From Photobacterium ganghwense (GTDB taxonomy: Bacteria > Pseudomonadota > Gammaproteobacteria > Enterobacterales > Vibrionaceae): a stretch of DNA of 64,000 bases. The notes below the pieces were generated by a model, which was not told the DNA's origin, did not search any database, and saw only the letters and a list, made by a program, of their open reading frames with translations. Location of the stretch: contig NZ_PYMI01000002.1 of assembly GCF_003025595.1 (NCBI RefSeq), forward strand, positions 682,001-746,000. The letters are read 5' to 3'. Position numbers and translations under genes: made by a program. The first letter of the stretch is position 1. Every line of letters begins with the position of its first letter. Below, in pieces: positions 43,321 to 53,074 of the stretch.

Positions 43321-43773
43321 ATGAAATACAAACACGTCATGTTAGCGGTCAATTTTGATCGGAATGCCGAATACCTGGTGACCAAGGCGGCGGAGCAGGC
43401 CAAAATCAATCATGCATTGTTCAGTGTGATTCATGTAGATCCGGATTTTTCAGAACTGTATGAGGGGGTTCGAGAGTTTGAGCCGGAAGACTTTGATGAA
43501 GAAAATCAAAGTCCGTCGATAAAAACCATGCTGAGTTTACTGCAAGGTGCCAATTATCCGATCTACAAGCATGTGTTCTATGCCGGTTATGTGGAAGACC
43601 AGATCATCAGGGCCATCAACGAGTTTGATGTGGATCTACTGATTATTGGTCACCACGAATCCAGCGTTTTTCGTCAACTGGCTTTATCAGCCAGTGAACC
43701 GCTACTGAGAAAAATGCCCTGTGACATCTTGTTTATGCGAGTTGAACGTGATCCTAAACCGCGTGAGTCGTGA
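43321..43773 (+). CDS. Universal stress protein, UspA subgroup
   Basis: This 150-residue Usp-fold protein starts KYKHVMLAVNFDRNAEYLV and ends LLIIGHHESSVFRQLALSASEPLLRKMPCDILFMR. The loop GHHESSVF lacks the second glycine of the ATP-binding GxxGx9G(S/T) pattern and resembles E. coli UspA (GHHQ...), so it probably does not bind ATP. Members support survival in growth arrest. The ribosome site is GACGAGGAGTAAAC. It diverges from the DUF4239 membrane protein over a 186-bp spacer. Confidence 0.88.
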   Translation: MKYKHVMLAVNFDRNAEYLVTKAAEQAKINHALFSVIHVDPDFSELYEGVREFEPEDFDEENQSPSIKTMLSLLQGANYPIYKHVFYAGYVEDQIIRAINEFDVDLLIIGHHESSVFRQLALSASEPLLRKMPCDILFMRVERDPKPRES

Positions 43774-43903
43774 AGAGTTACAAGCCTCTTTAGTTATCGC
43801 GTCATGGCATATTGCTGGTTGTCATCGAACTGCGTTCAAACATCGCCAAGCATAGTGAGGCGTGCCACTACCTAAACCGTGTCCTGCTCGGGCATGCTAC
43901 TTC

Positions 43904-44530
43904 TTAAAACAGCCGCTTGATAAAACGCGTTAACGTATCGAGTAGGGATGCGTTGTGCTTATCGTCATGAATTTTCTCGGCAGATTGAGACTTTCTCGCT
44001 TCAAGGCCCACATAATAGGCTTTCATGAGCTGCTGACGGAGAGCATGCTGCTCGGGAGTTAGCCCTGTTGACTGTGAGTCGGCATCGGTTTCGTTGCTGG
44101 TGATTTCGGTATGGGATTTTTGGTTGCAGACGGCTAGTCCTGAAACTGTTGATGCTTGCTCGTTCGCGTAGCTGAAATCAATGCCATGGTAACCCTGAGC
44201 TAATAACCATAATTTAGTGATCACAATCAGCCCCAACTCATCATTACTTTTAAATTTCTCAGCATGTTGACTCCCAACGTGGGCAGAAAAAAGCGACTTC
44301 ATTTCAGCAGTTTTGGTTTGCGTTGAGATAAAGACTTCCAGCCATTGCTGGTAAGATTGGGTCAGTAAACCCAGCGCAATGTCTTCCTGCGGTTTTTGTC
44401 TCTGTGTACACGCTTGAGAGAAGAATGCCGATCGTTGGTTAATGAACTGCTGGGCAAAGTCTCTTTCTTCTTCTGACAGTGGAAGTTGAGGCAGACCGAA
44501 CAGGTTAAGCGTTGAATGTAGTGATGTCAT
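43904..44530 (-). CDS. Protein of unknown function
   Basis: This 208-residue soluble protein is rich in Gln, Ser and Lys and probably mostly helical (EEERDFAQQFINQRSAFFSQA; LTPEQHALRQQLMKAYYVGLEAR). It has a low-complexity middle (SHTEITSNETDADSQSTG) and ends KRLF. I do not recognise the family. The 155-bp spacer to the divergent glutathione peroxidase gene holds its promoter. Confidence 0.55.
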   Translation of the reverse strand: MTSLHSTLNLFGLPQLPLSEEERDFAQQFINQRSAFFSQACTQRQKPQEDIALGLLTQSYQQWLEVFISTQTKTAEMKSLFSAHVGSQHAEKFKSNDELGLIVITKLWLLAQGYHGIDFSYANEQASTVSGLAVCNQKSHTEITSNETDADSQSTGLTPEQHALRQQLMKAYYVGLEARKSQSAEKIHDDKHNASLLDTLTRFIKRLF

Positions 44531-44682
44531 GGTAACTGGTGTCTTAAAGAGTTTTTGAGAGTGTACGTGAATTAGAAGCAGGTTTCTAAAAGAATGGCTT
44601 ACACTAATGGCAGGTCAGAGTCTGGTGTAAAATGAGTGCTTAGGGAACGACGCCGGACAGAACAGAGTAAATGGAGAAAGAC

Positions 44683-45165
44683 ATGGCTGCTTTTTACGAA
44701 TTGTCTGCCAGGAAAATTAATGGCGAAGATGTATCAATGGCTGATTTTGCCGGTAAGGTGGTCTTGGTGGTGAATACCGCCAGTGATTGTGGTTTTACCC
44801 CGCAGTACAAAGGGTTGCAGGAACTGTACGAAAAATATCACGATCAAGGATTGGTCATTCTGGGCTTTCCCTGCAATCAGTTTGGTGGTCAGGAACCGGG
44901 CGAGAATGCGGAAATAGCCGAAAGTTGTCAGCTAAACTTTGGGGTGTCATTCCCGATGTTTGAAAAAGTGGACGTCAAAGGGCCGGAAAGCCATGACGTA
45001 TTTCGTTTTCTTACCAGAGCGTTGCCCGGATTATTAGGTAACCAGGTGAAGTGGAATTTCACGAAATTTCTGATTGGCCGGGACGGAAAGCCGATAAAAC
45101 GGTTTGCGCCGACAAAAAAACCGCAAGTGTTGGAACGAGACATTATTCGGGCCTTGAGAGCCTGA
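44683..45165 (+). CDS. Glutathione peroxidase family protein (BtuE-like)
   Basis: This 160-residue thiol peroxidase has the peroxidatic cysteine in [15 protein letters not shown] (Cys in place of Sec), a [13 protein letters not shown] motif with a conserved Gln and second Cys, and [13 protein letters not shown] with the Trp/Asn of the active site. Bacterial relatives often use thioredoxin as electron donor. ATG at 44683 follows GGAGAAAGAC; the ATG 12 bases earlier overlaps that ribosome site. It should reduce lipid or organic peroxides. Confidence 0.93.
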   Translation: MAAFYELSARKINGEDVSMADFAGKVVLVVNTASDCGFTPQYKGLQELYEKYHDQGLVILGFPCNQFGGQEPGENAEIAESCQLNFGVSFPMFEKVDVKGPESHDVFRFLTRALPGLLGNQVKWNFTKFLIGRDGKPIKRFAPTKKPQVLERDIIRALRA

Positions 45166-45386
45166 CATACATCAGAAAAAGACAAACCCTGAATAAGAGA
45201 GGAGCCCCTTGAACGATTGACCCGGTGGATCTCAGCAGCACTTCCGGCCTTTTACTTCATTGTTAAGGTAAGGCTCAGGTAAATGGCCGGATGGGATTGT
45301 TCTCTTGAAGACTGTTCCGCGGTGGGGCAGTCTGAGGGCAATGAGTGAATCGGTGTTCGTTTTGTTCACACATTGCCCCAAGAAGG

Positions 45387-46946
45387 TCATGCTCTGCGGA
45401 ATTGCCTGACCAGCTTACCCTGAGAAGTTAGATTGCTGACAAGCCCATTGCATTCAGTCAGTACATCATTTGCCAGATGGTTCGTTTCAATACAGGCTTC
45501 AGTGATTGACTGAACATTCATGTTCATGCTTTCGGAAACCCTTGCCATTTCCTCGACGGCTACGGCAATTTCTCCGTTACGATCGGAAATGTCGTTAATC
45601 TGATGCAATAAGGCATTGAGTTTATCGCCGGATAATTCGGCACTGCTGACACAATGTTCCGACAATTTTGTGCCCTCCTGCATCGAATGCACAGCATGGG
45701 TGGTGCTGGTCTGGATTTGCTCAATCGCGGTCTGAATCTCCAGCGTTGCAGTCTGACTGCGTTGTGCCAGTGCGCGTACCTCGTCGGCGACCACAGCAAA
45801 GCCTCGACCTTGCTCACCGGCTCGTGCAGCCTCAATCGCCGCATTGAGTGCCAGTAAATTGGTTTGGTCGGCAACACTTTGAATGATCGCCAGGATTTCA
45901 CCGATGGTTTTACCGTGTCCTTCAAGCTGAGAGATGATATTTGCGGCATCATCAAGTTGAGTGGCAAGCATCTGAATCGATTCGACCGTACTGTTAACTG
46001 ACTGCATGCCTTCGATCGCCGCTTGTTTAGCCTGGTCGGTTACCCCTGAGGTATTCTGGGCATTATGCGCAATTTGATTCGCAGTAGAATGCATTTCATT
46101 GATAGCTGCGGCCAACTGCTCGGTCTCTGCCGTTTGTCGCTCTAGATTGCCGGATGTTGCGTGACTGTTTTCAGAAATCGAACGGGCAGTACGCGCAATC
46201 TCATCATTTGAGTCCTGAATGCGGCCTACAACGGCATTGAGTTCTGACTGGCGCATTTTCATTGCCAGTTTAATCTCGGACAGGTCGTCCACATGCTTGT
46301 TATACACTCGCTCCATCAGGGGATTATCAAAGATCTCGCGGGCATCTTTGGACAACGATTCCAGTCGCCGAGTCAGGCCATATACTGTCGCTACGGAGCC
46401 CACCAGAAAAATCCAGACGCCAGTGCCTGGCAGCCAAAACCCGTCAATGGCACTGGAGAGTGCGGCGATCGGCAACAACGCAAATGTGATGCGCTGCCAT
46501 AACCTACTGCGAACACCGGTCAGGCTACGCAAGGACTTTCCAGCACGAATCTGAGCATAGATTTTGTCGGCGTGTTCGACATGCTGACGTTCAGGGAGAA
46601 ATCTGACCGACTGGTACTCAGTGATGGTGCCGTTTTCAATAATAGGGGAAGCAAACGCATCGACCCAGTAATAGTCACCGTTTTTACACTGATTTTTGAC
46701 AAGTCCCATCCAGGATTTGCCCTTTTTAATATGCGTCCATAAATCTTTAAATGCCTCAGGCGGCATGTCCGGATGCCGAATTACATTGTGTGGTTGGTCA
46801 ATCAGTTCTTCTTTTGTATAACCGGCAACCTCACAAAATTCGTTACTTACATAAGTGATATGACTACTGAGTTCGGTAACGGAAAGGAGGTTATATGTAT
46901 TCGGATAAGTAACTTCTTTTGCGGTTGAAGGCGAATCTTTACGCAT
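45387..46946 (-). CDS. Aer-like PAS-containing chemoreceptor
   Basis: This 519-residue methyl-accepting protein has an N-terminal PAS domain (residues about 20-125; [36 protein letters not shown]). A hydrophobic hairpin (about 150-195) anchors it with no periplasmic domain. A HAMP-like linker leads to the signalling coiled coil with the conserved tip [31 protein letters not shown]. This matches the energy-taxis receptor Aer, whose PAS binds FAD; the tryptophan in KSWMGLVKN is the usual FAD-site residue. It would report redox state to CheA. GAGGTATTC precedes ATG 46946. Confidence 0.92.
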   Translation of the reverse strand: MRKDSPSTAKEVTYPNTYNLLSVTELSSHITYVSNEFCEVAGYTKEELIDQPHNVIRHPDMPPEAFKDLWTHIKKGKSWMGLVKNQCKNGDYYWVDAFASPIIENGTITEYQSVRFLPERQHVEHADKIYAQIRAGKSLRSLTGVRSRLWQRITFALLPIAALSSAIDGFWLPGTGVWIFLVGSVATVYGLTRRLESLSKDAREIFDNPLMERVYNKHVDDLSEIKLAMKMRQSELNAVVGRIQDSNDEIARTARSISENSHATSGNLERQTAETEQLAAAINEMHSTANQIAHNAQNTSGVTDQAKQAAIEGMQSVNSTVESIQMLATQLDDAANIISQLEGHGKTIGEILAIIQSVADQTNLLALNAAIEAARAGEQGRGFAVVADEVRALAQRSQTATLEIQTAIEQIQTSTTHAVHSMQEGTKLSEHCVSSAELSGDKLNALLHQINDISDRNGEIAVAVEEMARVSESMNMNVQSITEACIETNHLANDVLTECNGLVSNLTSQGKLVRQFRRA

Positions 46947-47865
46947 GAATACCTCAAATGTAATTCTTTTAATAAATTTTTCTTATAGCTGTTCGGGAGA
47001 TGAAATTCAGGCGTCATCCCTCATGGCTTTTGTTAAGTTGTTGTTGTCGCAGAGTGTAAAGCAAACAACCGACAGCGCATATTTCCCTTTATAATAATTG
47101 TGCAGGGTATAACACGTTGCTATGTGCAATATTACATTTTAAAATGAAATCAGATCATGATCAGGAATAACTTTGAAGAATTAATTGAAATAATTTTCAA
47201 GTTAATCTGACACATAGTGTCAACATGAGGAAGGAATGGGAAATACTGGCTTTTAATGTGTAATAAGTCAGTAATAGAGGCTAACTCTAAAGTGGTATTT
47301 TCTTCTGGGCTAACGGTGATATTGATCTCATCATCATGCTGTTGGCTAACTGGCTGTCGTTAGTGCGTGAGTCAATGTTAGTAAGTTGGTCGGTGTGTGC
47401 AGTCATGAATGCGTGAATATCAAGATAGTTACAATGTTGAATTGAGAATCTGGGAGAGTGGAGCCGGAGCGGTTTAAGTACACACTGACGATAGCAAAGA
47501 CGTTTAAAACACAGGCTGTGTTTAATTAGAGCTGTGTGAATAAAGCTACGTGTAAATAAAGATACGTTTAAATAAAACCGAGTGCAAACAAAGCCCAGTA
47601 CAAATCCCAGAGCAAAAAAGCTATGTACAGCTAGGTTGGCTGTTGATGTAAGCATCAGTTATTTGATAAAAGGAAAAAAGGATTATCTCGGTAACCATTG
47701 TGACTAAAGAATCATTTCAACCGTAAAATAGTTTTGACAGAAACACACGATACGGTGAGTTAGGATTTGAAATTGACACCCTAACCATTGCGTGCCAAAT
47801 AAGTCGTTCTCCAGAAGTAACGTGTATGACGAAATATGCGAAGCGACAGCTAAATGAACTGAAAT
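46947..47865. other. Long spacer with a 16-bp periodic array
   Basis: 919 bp between two minus-strand genes, AT-rich on the left. The conspicuous part is a run of seven 16-bp degenerate units (47502-47613). A 122-codon minus-strand frame (47287-47655) is read from the array and is not a credible gene. The Aer-like receptor promoter lies in the left part. Confidence 0.55.
47502..47613. repeat. Seven degenerate 16-bp tandem units
   Basis: Units start at 47502, 47518, 47534, 47550, 47566, 47582 and 47598. The best pair is GTGTGAATAAAGCTAC / GTGTAAATAAAGATAC; the others keep GT..AAA and a C-rich or AC end. The phase of 16 is kept over 112 bp with no insertion. Confidence 0.75.
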
Positions 47866-48837
47866 TTACTTCTTGTGTTTTTCGTACAGCTGGTAGAAAA
47901 GGTCGAGATTTTTGGATTTACGAAAAATATTAATCTGTTCAATGGTTTCCTTTTTATCATGCTGGTGTTTGCTTTCCGTTTCCCGGATTAGTTCGTCGAT
48001 GGCCTTGTGCTGAAATGCCGGTGATTTCTGGCTGCGGTTATAATGCTGTAAAAAAGCCAGCTGTACTGAGGAATCATTGAAATTGCCTAACGTATCCTGC
48101 AGTGATTTTAAATGGGTAATTTGTTGTTTCGCGGCCTTCTTTGGCAGAACTGGGGCAAAATACTCCAGCAAATAGCGCAGCTTTTTACATTCAATGCGTA
48201 AAGCATGAATGTTGGTATCCGGTGACTTTGGCGTTATCTCCAGGCAATAACTTTCGACCTGCTTAAAGTGCAGCCACAGAGTGTCGTGGGCAATGGTGTG
48301 GGTTTCGACTTTTCCGGCGTCACGGGGCTGCTCTTTCATTTCTTTCAGCAGTCCAATAATTAGCTGACATTGTTGTTCATAATTTTCTGACTGCAACCAT
48401 ACTTTGAGCTCTGTCAGGCTGTTCAGACGTTTATCCTGTAGGCCGTCAAAAAAGCTAATCAAACCTTTATGATACTTATGATCTAACAGGAAAAAATAGT
48501 TTTCCATGTTAAGCAGGAAAACATCCAGGTCGCGGATCAAGTTAGTGCGCAGCATCAGCGTTTTCAGTTCGTTTTTCAGCATATCGCGTTGCGGCTTGTA
48601 AAACAGTGGTTTCAGTAAGCTGATCAGAGCCCGGCAGCGGCGCAAAGCAATCCGGTACTGATGGATAAACTCCTCATCACTGTCTTCCAGAATGCCTTTT
48701 TCGTGGCGACGGGCGTGCTGAAATTCATTCAATAAAAAGTGATAGGTAGGCAGGTAAATTTCCGCCGAAGGGGTAAGAGGAGTGGCGGGCTTTTTCTGTT
48801 TGGGAAGCCGAAGTTGATCGCGCTTTTTGACTGACAT
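47866..48837 (-). CDS. CHAD-domain protein
   Basis: This 323-residue helical protein has conserved histidine- and arginine-rich segments of the CHAD fold: DEEFIHQYRIALRRCRALISLLKP near the N-terminus and NIHALRIECKKLRYLLEYFAP in the middle, followed by LKSLQDTLGNFNDSSVQ. CHAD proteins bind inorganic polyphosphate and often associate with polyphosphate granules. The N-terminal 25 residues are basic and disordered. ATG at 48837 follows GAGGTCAGCA. No CYTH triphosphatase domain or ppk gene is nearby. Confidence 0.9.
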   Translation of the reverse strand: MSVKKRDQLRLPKQKKPATPLTPSAEIYLPTYHFLLNEFQHARRHEKGILEDSDEEFIHQYRIALRRCRALISLLKPLFYKPQRDMLKNELKTLMLRTNLIRDLDVFLLNMENYFFLLDHKYHKGLISFFDGLQDKRLNSLTELKVWLQSENYEQQCQLIIGLLKEMKEQPRDAGKVETHTIAHDTLWLHFKQVESYCLEITPKSPDTNIHALRIECKKLRYLLEYFAPVLPKKAAKQQITHLKSLQDTLGNFNDSSVQLAFLQHYNRSQKSPAFQHKAIDELIRETESKHQHDKKETIEQINIFRKSKNLDLFYQLYEKHKK

Positions 48838-49162
48838 TGCTGACCTCGTATGTTCGCCTGTCGGATACTGAAAAAGAACAGGTACCTATAAATTTAGATG
48901 GTTTTGTTAACAAGTGGAAAGGCAAACTGTGAGAGAGAATGAACAGGATGATTGTTTTGTGATCAGGCAGTTATTTACAACGCCGTACGTGGAATAGCGC
49001 TGAGTCCAGATTATTTGGCAAGGTGGGTTTACGAAAGGTGTTTACAAATAATTAACATCATTTGCGGGCTCAGATTTCTCTTCCAATTGGGTTGCTGCTA
49101 ATCCTATAGGAGAAGAAGGGCAGTTAAAGCCCGTAGCATTAACTCTGAAAAGGATGAATGAG
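48838..49162. promoter_or_regulatory. Divergent spacer between the CHAD gene and hpd
   Basis: 325 bp with the promoters of both genes. A TTTACAAATAATTAACA stretch near 49040 resembles a degraded TyrR half-site, but no full TGTAAAN6TTTACA box is present. Confidence 0.4.
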
Positions 49163-50230
49163 ATGATCGAGAACCCACTAGGAACGGACGGCTTTGAGTT
49201 TGTGGAATACACAGCACCAACTCCTGAAGGAATTGCAAACCTTAAACATCTGTTTTCGCAAATGGGGTTCGCTGAAGTCGCCAAGCACAAACATAAATCG
49301 GTATGGCTTTACCGTCAGGGAGACATCAACTTCATCATCAATGGTGAAGAGCAGTCTCAGGCGTCAGGTTTTGCTGGTGTGCATGGTGCAAGCGTCAACG
49401 CAATGGCTTTCCGGGTTGCTGATTCTCAGGCTGCGCTTGAATACGCAGTTGTTCAGGGTGCAACGCCTTGTGCAGCACAAGCAGGTCCGATGGAACTGAA
49501 CATCCCTGCGATTTACGGTATTGGTGAATCGTTGATCTATCTGGTTGATCGTTATGGTCAACATGATATCTATGAAATTGACTTTGATTATTACCCGGAT
49601 TACCAAGAACGTTTACAGGCGGTTGGCGCAGGGCTTCAGACAATTGATCACCTGACCCATAACGTGAAACGCGGCAACATGGATTTGTGGGCAAGCTTTT
49701 ACGAGCGCATTGCTAACTTCCGTGAAATTCGCCACTTTGACATTAAAGGTAAGGTGACGGGCTTGCTGTCGCGTGCTATGACGGCACCATGTGGAAAAAT
49801 TCGTATTCCAATCAACGAATCAAGTGACGACAAATCGCAGATTGCAGAGTATCTGGATCAATACAATGGTGAGGGCATTCAGCATATTGCACTGAGCACT
49901 GACGATATTTTTGCGACAGTATCCAAGCTGAAAGAGGGCGGAATGCTCTTTATGGATACACCTGATACTTACTATGAGTCTGTGAATAAGCGCATCCCTG
50001 GTCATCATGAAGATCTGGCTAAACTGAAAAACCTGAAAATCCTGATTGATGGTGATGAAACCGGTATCTTGTTGCAAATCTTCACTGATACCGTTATCGG
50101 CCCTGTCTTCTTTGAGATTATCCAGCGTAAAGGTAACGAAGGCTTTGGTGAAGGTAACTTCCAGGCACTGTTTGAATCGATCGAACTGGATCAGATTCGT
50201 CGTGGTGTACTGGATGTGGAAAGTAAATAA
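49163..50230 (+). CDS. hpd: 4-hydroxyphenylpyruvate dioxygenase
   Basis: This 355-residue Fe(II) enzyme converts 4-hydroxyphenylpyruvate to homogentisate in tyrosine breakdown, the step that leads to pyomelanin when homogentisate accumulates. Fe ligands are visible: His in TIDHLTHNV, His in GEGIQHIALS and Glu in PVFFEIIQRKGNEGFGEGNF. The N-terminal half is the second vicinal-oxygen-chelate repeat. ATG at 49163 lies 8 bases after AAAAGGA, while the ATG at 49154 overlaps that site. No homogentisate dioxygenase gene follows; hpd ends with its own terminator. Confidence 0.95.
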   Translation: MIENPLGTDGFEFVEYTAPTPEGIANLKHLFSQMGFAEVAKHKHKSVWLYRQGDINFIINGEEQSQASGFAGVHGASVNAMAFRVADSQAALEYAVVQGATPCAAQAGPMELNIPAIYGIGESLIYLVDRYGQHDIYEIDFDYYPDYQERLQAVGAGLQTIDHLTHNVKRGNMDLWASFYERIANFREIRHFDIKGKVTGLLSRAMTAPCGKIRIPINESSDDKSQIAEYLDQYNGEGIQHIALSTDDIFATVSKLKEGGMLFMDTPDTYYESVNKRIPGHHEDLAKLKNLKILIDGDETGILLQIFTDTVIGPVFFEIIQRKGNEGFGEGNFQALFESIELDQIRRGVLDVESK

Positions 50231-50302
50231 GCCGCTTATCCATAGCCACAAGATAAGCGGTAAAGCCAACGCTTAATGTCATAAGATAAAAACTCATCTA
50301 AC

Positions 50303-50335
50303 AAAGCAGGTGTTATTGAAATGCCTGCTTTTTTA
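50303..50335 (+). terminator. Terminator of hpd
   Basis: AAAGCAGG (50303-50310) pairs with CCTGCTTT (50324-50331) and is followed by T residues. A separate hairpin CCGCTTATC/GATAAGCGG (50232-50260) sits right after the stop. Confidence 0.8.
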
Positions 50336-50597
50336 TTTGGGCTGTTTCTGTATTTTATGGGGTCTGCGCTATCTTCGTTGTTCGCGCTGGCAGAGGAGGG
50401 GGAGGGGCTTCGCAGGCATTGCGAGCCTGTAAATAATTGCGTGTAATGCACTTCGATTTATAAATCATATTCTATGCTTCGTAATCTAGTCTGAATTTCT
50501 TCCTGAATCATGTCCCGTCCTTTCATGTAATAAATTTACATATCGTCACTCTCTGATAAGAGTATCAATTACTTCGAGCCGTGAAATAATCATTGAT

Positions 50598-50613
50598 AGT
50601 GATAACGATCACT
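50598..50613. promoter_or_regulatory. CRP-type site upstream of mtlA (AGTGATAACGATCACT)
   Basis: A 16-bp palindrome matching 8 of 10 consensus bases of TGTGAN6TCACA. It lies 52 bp upstream of the second site. Confidence 0.6.
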
Positions 50614-50649
50614 TTATTGGTTTCTGTAAGGGTGTTGAAATTCAGTTAA

Positions 50650-50665
50650 TGTGATTTACATCACT
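50650..50665. promoter_or_regulatory. CRP-type site upstream of mtlA (TGTGATTTACATCACT)
   Basis: Matches 9 of 10 conserved bases of TGTGAN6TCACA. It lies just upstream of a TTGACA (near 50719) that could be the mtlA -35 element. It fits cAMP-CRP activation of mannitol use in the absence of glucose. Confidence 0.78.
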
Positions 50666-50952
50666 AGGTGATTAATGTGTGTACTTTCATTAAGTGTGAT
50701 CTATGTTTTTAATTTAATGTTGACATTTTTGATTGGTTTTAAATGTATGAAAGTTTCATTTCGGATTTGTAAGTGTGGTCGCTAAAAAATGGCTTGGAGA
50801 GGGTGAAAGTGAGGCGGGTGTCACGAAAAACCCGTTATCAGTTCCGCTTTGAAATTCTGTGGTAGATTGGGTGTGTTCGAAGCAACCGACGGTTTTGGCG
50901 AACCGTTTCCTACAACAGAAGACAAAACAGAACATCAAACGGGGGGTTCACT

Positions 50953-52956
50953 ATGATATCACCAGATGCCAAGATCAAAATACAAAATTTTGGTCGATTC
51001 CTATCTAACATGGTCATGCCCAATATCGGGGCATTCATTGCATGGGGCTTTATCACCGCCCTATTTATTCCTACCGGCTGGCTGCCGAATGAAACGTTAG
51101 CCAAACTTGTCGGTCCGATGATTACCTATTTACTGCCCCTGCTGATCGGCTATACCGGTGGTAAACTCGTGGGTGGCGAACGGGGCGCTGTTGTCGGTGC
51201 CGTAACCACCATGGGGGTGATTGTCGGAACAGACATCCCTATGTTCATGGGAGCCATGATTGTCGGCCCGATGGGCGGTTGGGCCATCAAACGATTTGAC
51301 CGAGCTATTGAAGGGAAGGTCAGAAGCGGTTTCGAAATGCTGGTGAACAACTTCTCTGCGGGTCTGATAGGGATGATTTGCGCCATTGTTGCGTTTTTCA
51401 TGATTGGCCCGTTCGTGAAAGTGTTGTCAGGCGGGTTGGCGGCCAGTGTTAATTTCCTGGTTGATGCCGGATTATTACCACTGACCTCCATTTTTGTTGA
51501 GCCGGCAAAAATCCTTTTCCTGAATAATGCCATCAATCACGGAATTTTCTCTCCACTTGGTATCCAGCAAGCCAATGAGATGGGCCAGTCTATCTTCTTC
51601 CTGATTGAGGCAAATCCGGGGCCTGGTCTGGGTGTGTTACTGGCTTACATGGTATTTGGTCGTGGCACGGCGAAGCAAACCGCTGGCGGTGCATCCATCA
51701 TCCACTTCTTTGGTGGTATTCATGAGATTTACTTTCCGTACATTCTGATGAATCCACGTCTGATTCTGGCGGTTATTGCGGGCGGGATGACGGGTGTGTT
51801 TACCCTGACAATGTTCAACGCCGGTATCGTGTCACCGGCATCACCGGGCTCTATTTTTGCGGTACTGCTGATGACACCCAAGGCCTCATTCGTGGGAGTG
51901 ATTGCGTCAATTATTGCCGCTACCACTGTGTCTTTCACTGTTGCATCGGTACTGCTGAAAACGCAACGTGAGTCTGAAGAAGATGACGGGACGTCACTGG
52001 CGAAAGCCACCTCACAAATGAAGGGCATGAAAGAAAGTGCTAAAGGACAACCAGCCGATGTAACGGCTAATCGAAAAGACGATATCAATCTGGCTCATGT
52101 GCGCAGCATTATTGTAGCGTGTGATGCCGGGATGGGCTCCAGCGCGATGGGGGCAAGCCTGCTACGTAAAAAAGTGCAGGAAGCCGGTTTGAACATCAGC
52201 GTTACTAACTGTGCCATTAATAGCTTACCGCAAGAGGTAGATATCGTGATTACTCATAAAGATCTGACGGATCGCGCGCGTAAGCATGCGGCCCATGCCA
52301 AACACCTTTCTTTGACAAACTTCCTGGACAGCCAGGTATACAATGACCTAGTGACCAGCATTCTGGCTGCTACCAGACCAGAAGCGGCGAATGATGCCAA
52401 TATGGTGAATGTTTCACCGGTCGCCGCCAATGATGATTGCTTTAACAAGGATGACGGCTTTAACGCTGACAGCGCTGAGCAACATAGCGGCAATGAGGCA
52501 CAACAGCCGCAGGTCTTCCAGATTCAGGCGGAAAACATCCACCTTGGGTTGCAGGCTGGCAACAAGGAAGACGCGATTCGCTATGCCGGTGAGCAACTGG
52601 TTCGGTTAGGCTACGCGGAACCAGAGTATGTGGACGCGATGTTCGAACGAGAAAAAATGGTGCCGACTTACCTTGGCGAGTCCATTGCCGTGCCACACGG
52701 TACCGTCGAAGCTAAAGACCGTGTCATTAAAACCGGTATTGTAATTTGCCAGTACCCATCAGGTGTGTGCTTCACCGAGGATGAAGACGACGTCGCCAAA
52801 CTGGTTATTGGTATTGCCGCAAAAAATGATGAACATATTCAAGTTATTACCACCATCACCAATGCTCTGGACGACCCAGATGCCATCGAGAGGCTGACTC
52901 AGACCCGTGATGCCAGTGAAGTACTGCGCATTCTTGCGGGTGAGCAGGCTGCCTGA
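50953..52956 (+). CDS. mtlA: PTS mannitol-specific transporter subunit IICBA
   Basis: This 667-residue inner-membrane protein imports mannitol and phosphorylates it to mannitol 1-phosphate. The EIIC domain (about 1-340) has KIQNFGRFLSNMVMPNIGAF and GGIHEIYFPYILM. EIIB (about 380-470) has the phospho-cysteine in IIVACDAGMGSSAMGA. EIIA (about 520-665) has the phospho-histidine in SIAVPHGTVEAKD. The EIIB-EIIA linker (about 475-520) is long, Asn/Asp/Gln-rich and accounts for the extra length over the 637 residues of E. coli MtlA. The start follows AACGGGGGGTTCACT. The operon is mtlA-mtlD-mtlR. Confidence 0.96.
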   Translation: MISPDAKIKIQNFGRFLSNMVMPNIGAFIAWGFITALFIPTGWLPNETLAKLVGPMITYLLPLLIGYTGGKLVGGERGAVVGAVTTMGVIVGTDIPMFMGAMIVGPMGGWAIKRFDRAIEGKVRSGFEMLVNNFSAGLIGMICAIVAFFMIGPFVKVLSGGLAASVNFLVDAGLLPLTSIFVEPAKILFLNNAINHGIFSPLGIQQANEMGQSIFFLIEANPGPGLGVLLAYMVFGRGTAKQTAGGASIIHFFGGIHEIYFPYILMNPRLILAVIAGGMTGVFTLTMFNAGIVSPASPGSIFAVLLMTPKASFVGVIASIIAATTVSFTVASVLLKTQRESEEDDGTSLAKATSQMKGMKESAKGQPADVTANRKDDINLAHVRSIIVACDAGMGSSAMGASLLRKKVQEAGLNISVTNCAINSLPQEVDIVITHKDLTDRARKHAAHAKHLSLTNFLDSQVYNDLVTSILAATRPEAANDANMVNVSPVAANDDCFNKDDGFNADSAEQHSGNEAQQPQVFQIQAENIHLGLQAGNKEDAIRYAGEQLVRLGYAEPEYVDAMFEREKMVPTYLGESIAVPHGTVEAKDRVIKTGIVICQYPSGVCFTEDEDDVAKLVIGIAAKNDEHIQVITTITNALDDPDAIERLTQTRDASEVLRILAGEQAA

Positions 52957-52985
52957 TCGGCTGTTGACGGTTAATTGAGTAAATC

Positions 52986-53016
52986 TGAGGTCGGCCCCTG
53001 TTGCTGTCCGACCTCA
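52986..53016 (+). other. Hairpin between mtlA and mtlD
   Basis: TGAGGTCGG (52986-52994) / CCGACCTCA (53008-53016), a 9-bp perfect stem with a 13-base loop and no T run. Likely an intercistronic stability element that sets the mtlA:mtlD ratio. Confidence 0.65.
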
Positions 53017-53074
53017 CTCACTCTCTAGCAGATTGAGAGTGATGACAAATGCATTGATGTGGAAGGATTTGAAT

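Larger units (their letters stand above)
50231..50952. promoter_or_regulatory. hpd terminator and mtlA promoter/leader region
   Basis: 722 bp holding a hairpin (50232-50260), the hpd terminator, two CRP-type sites and the mtlA leader. In Vibrio cholerae this position also encodes the antisense small RNA MtlS. I could not define an MtlS promoter and terminator here with confidence. Confidence 0.6.

Noticed and set aside
47287-47655. 122-codon minus-strand frame in the 919-bp spacer
   Set aside because: Most of it is translation of the 16-bp array. There is no family similarity or good start.
49030-49065. TyrR box upstream of hpd
   Set aside because: Only a half-site-like TTTACA with an imperfect partner; the TGTAAAN6TTTACA pattern is not met.
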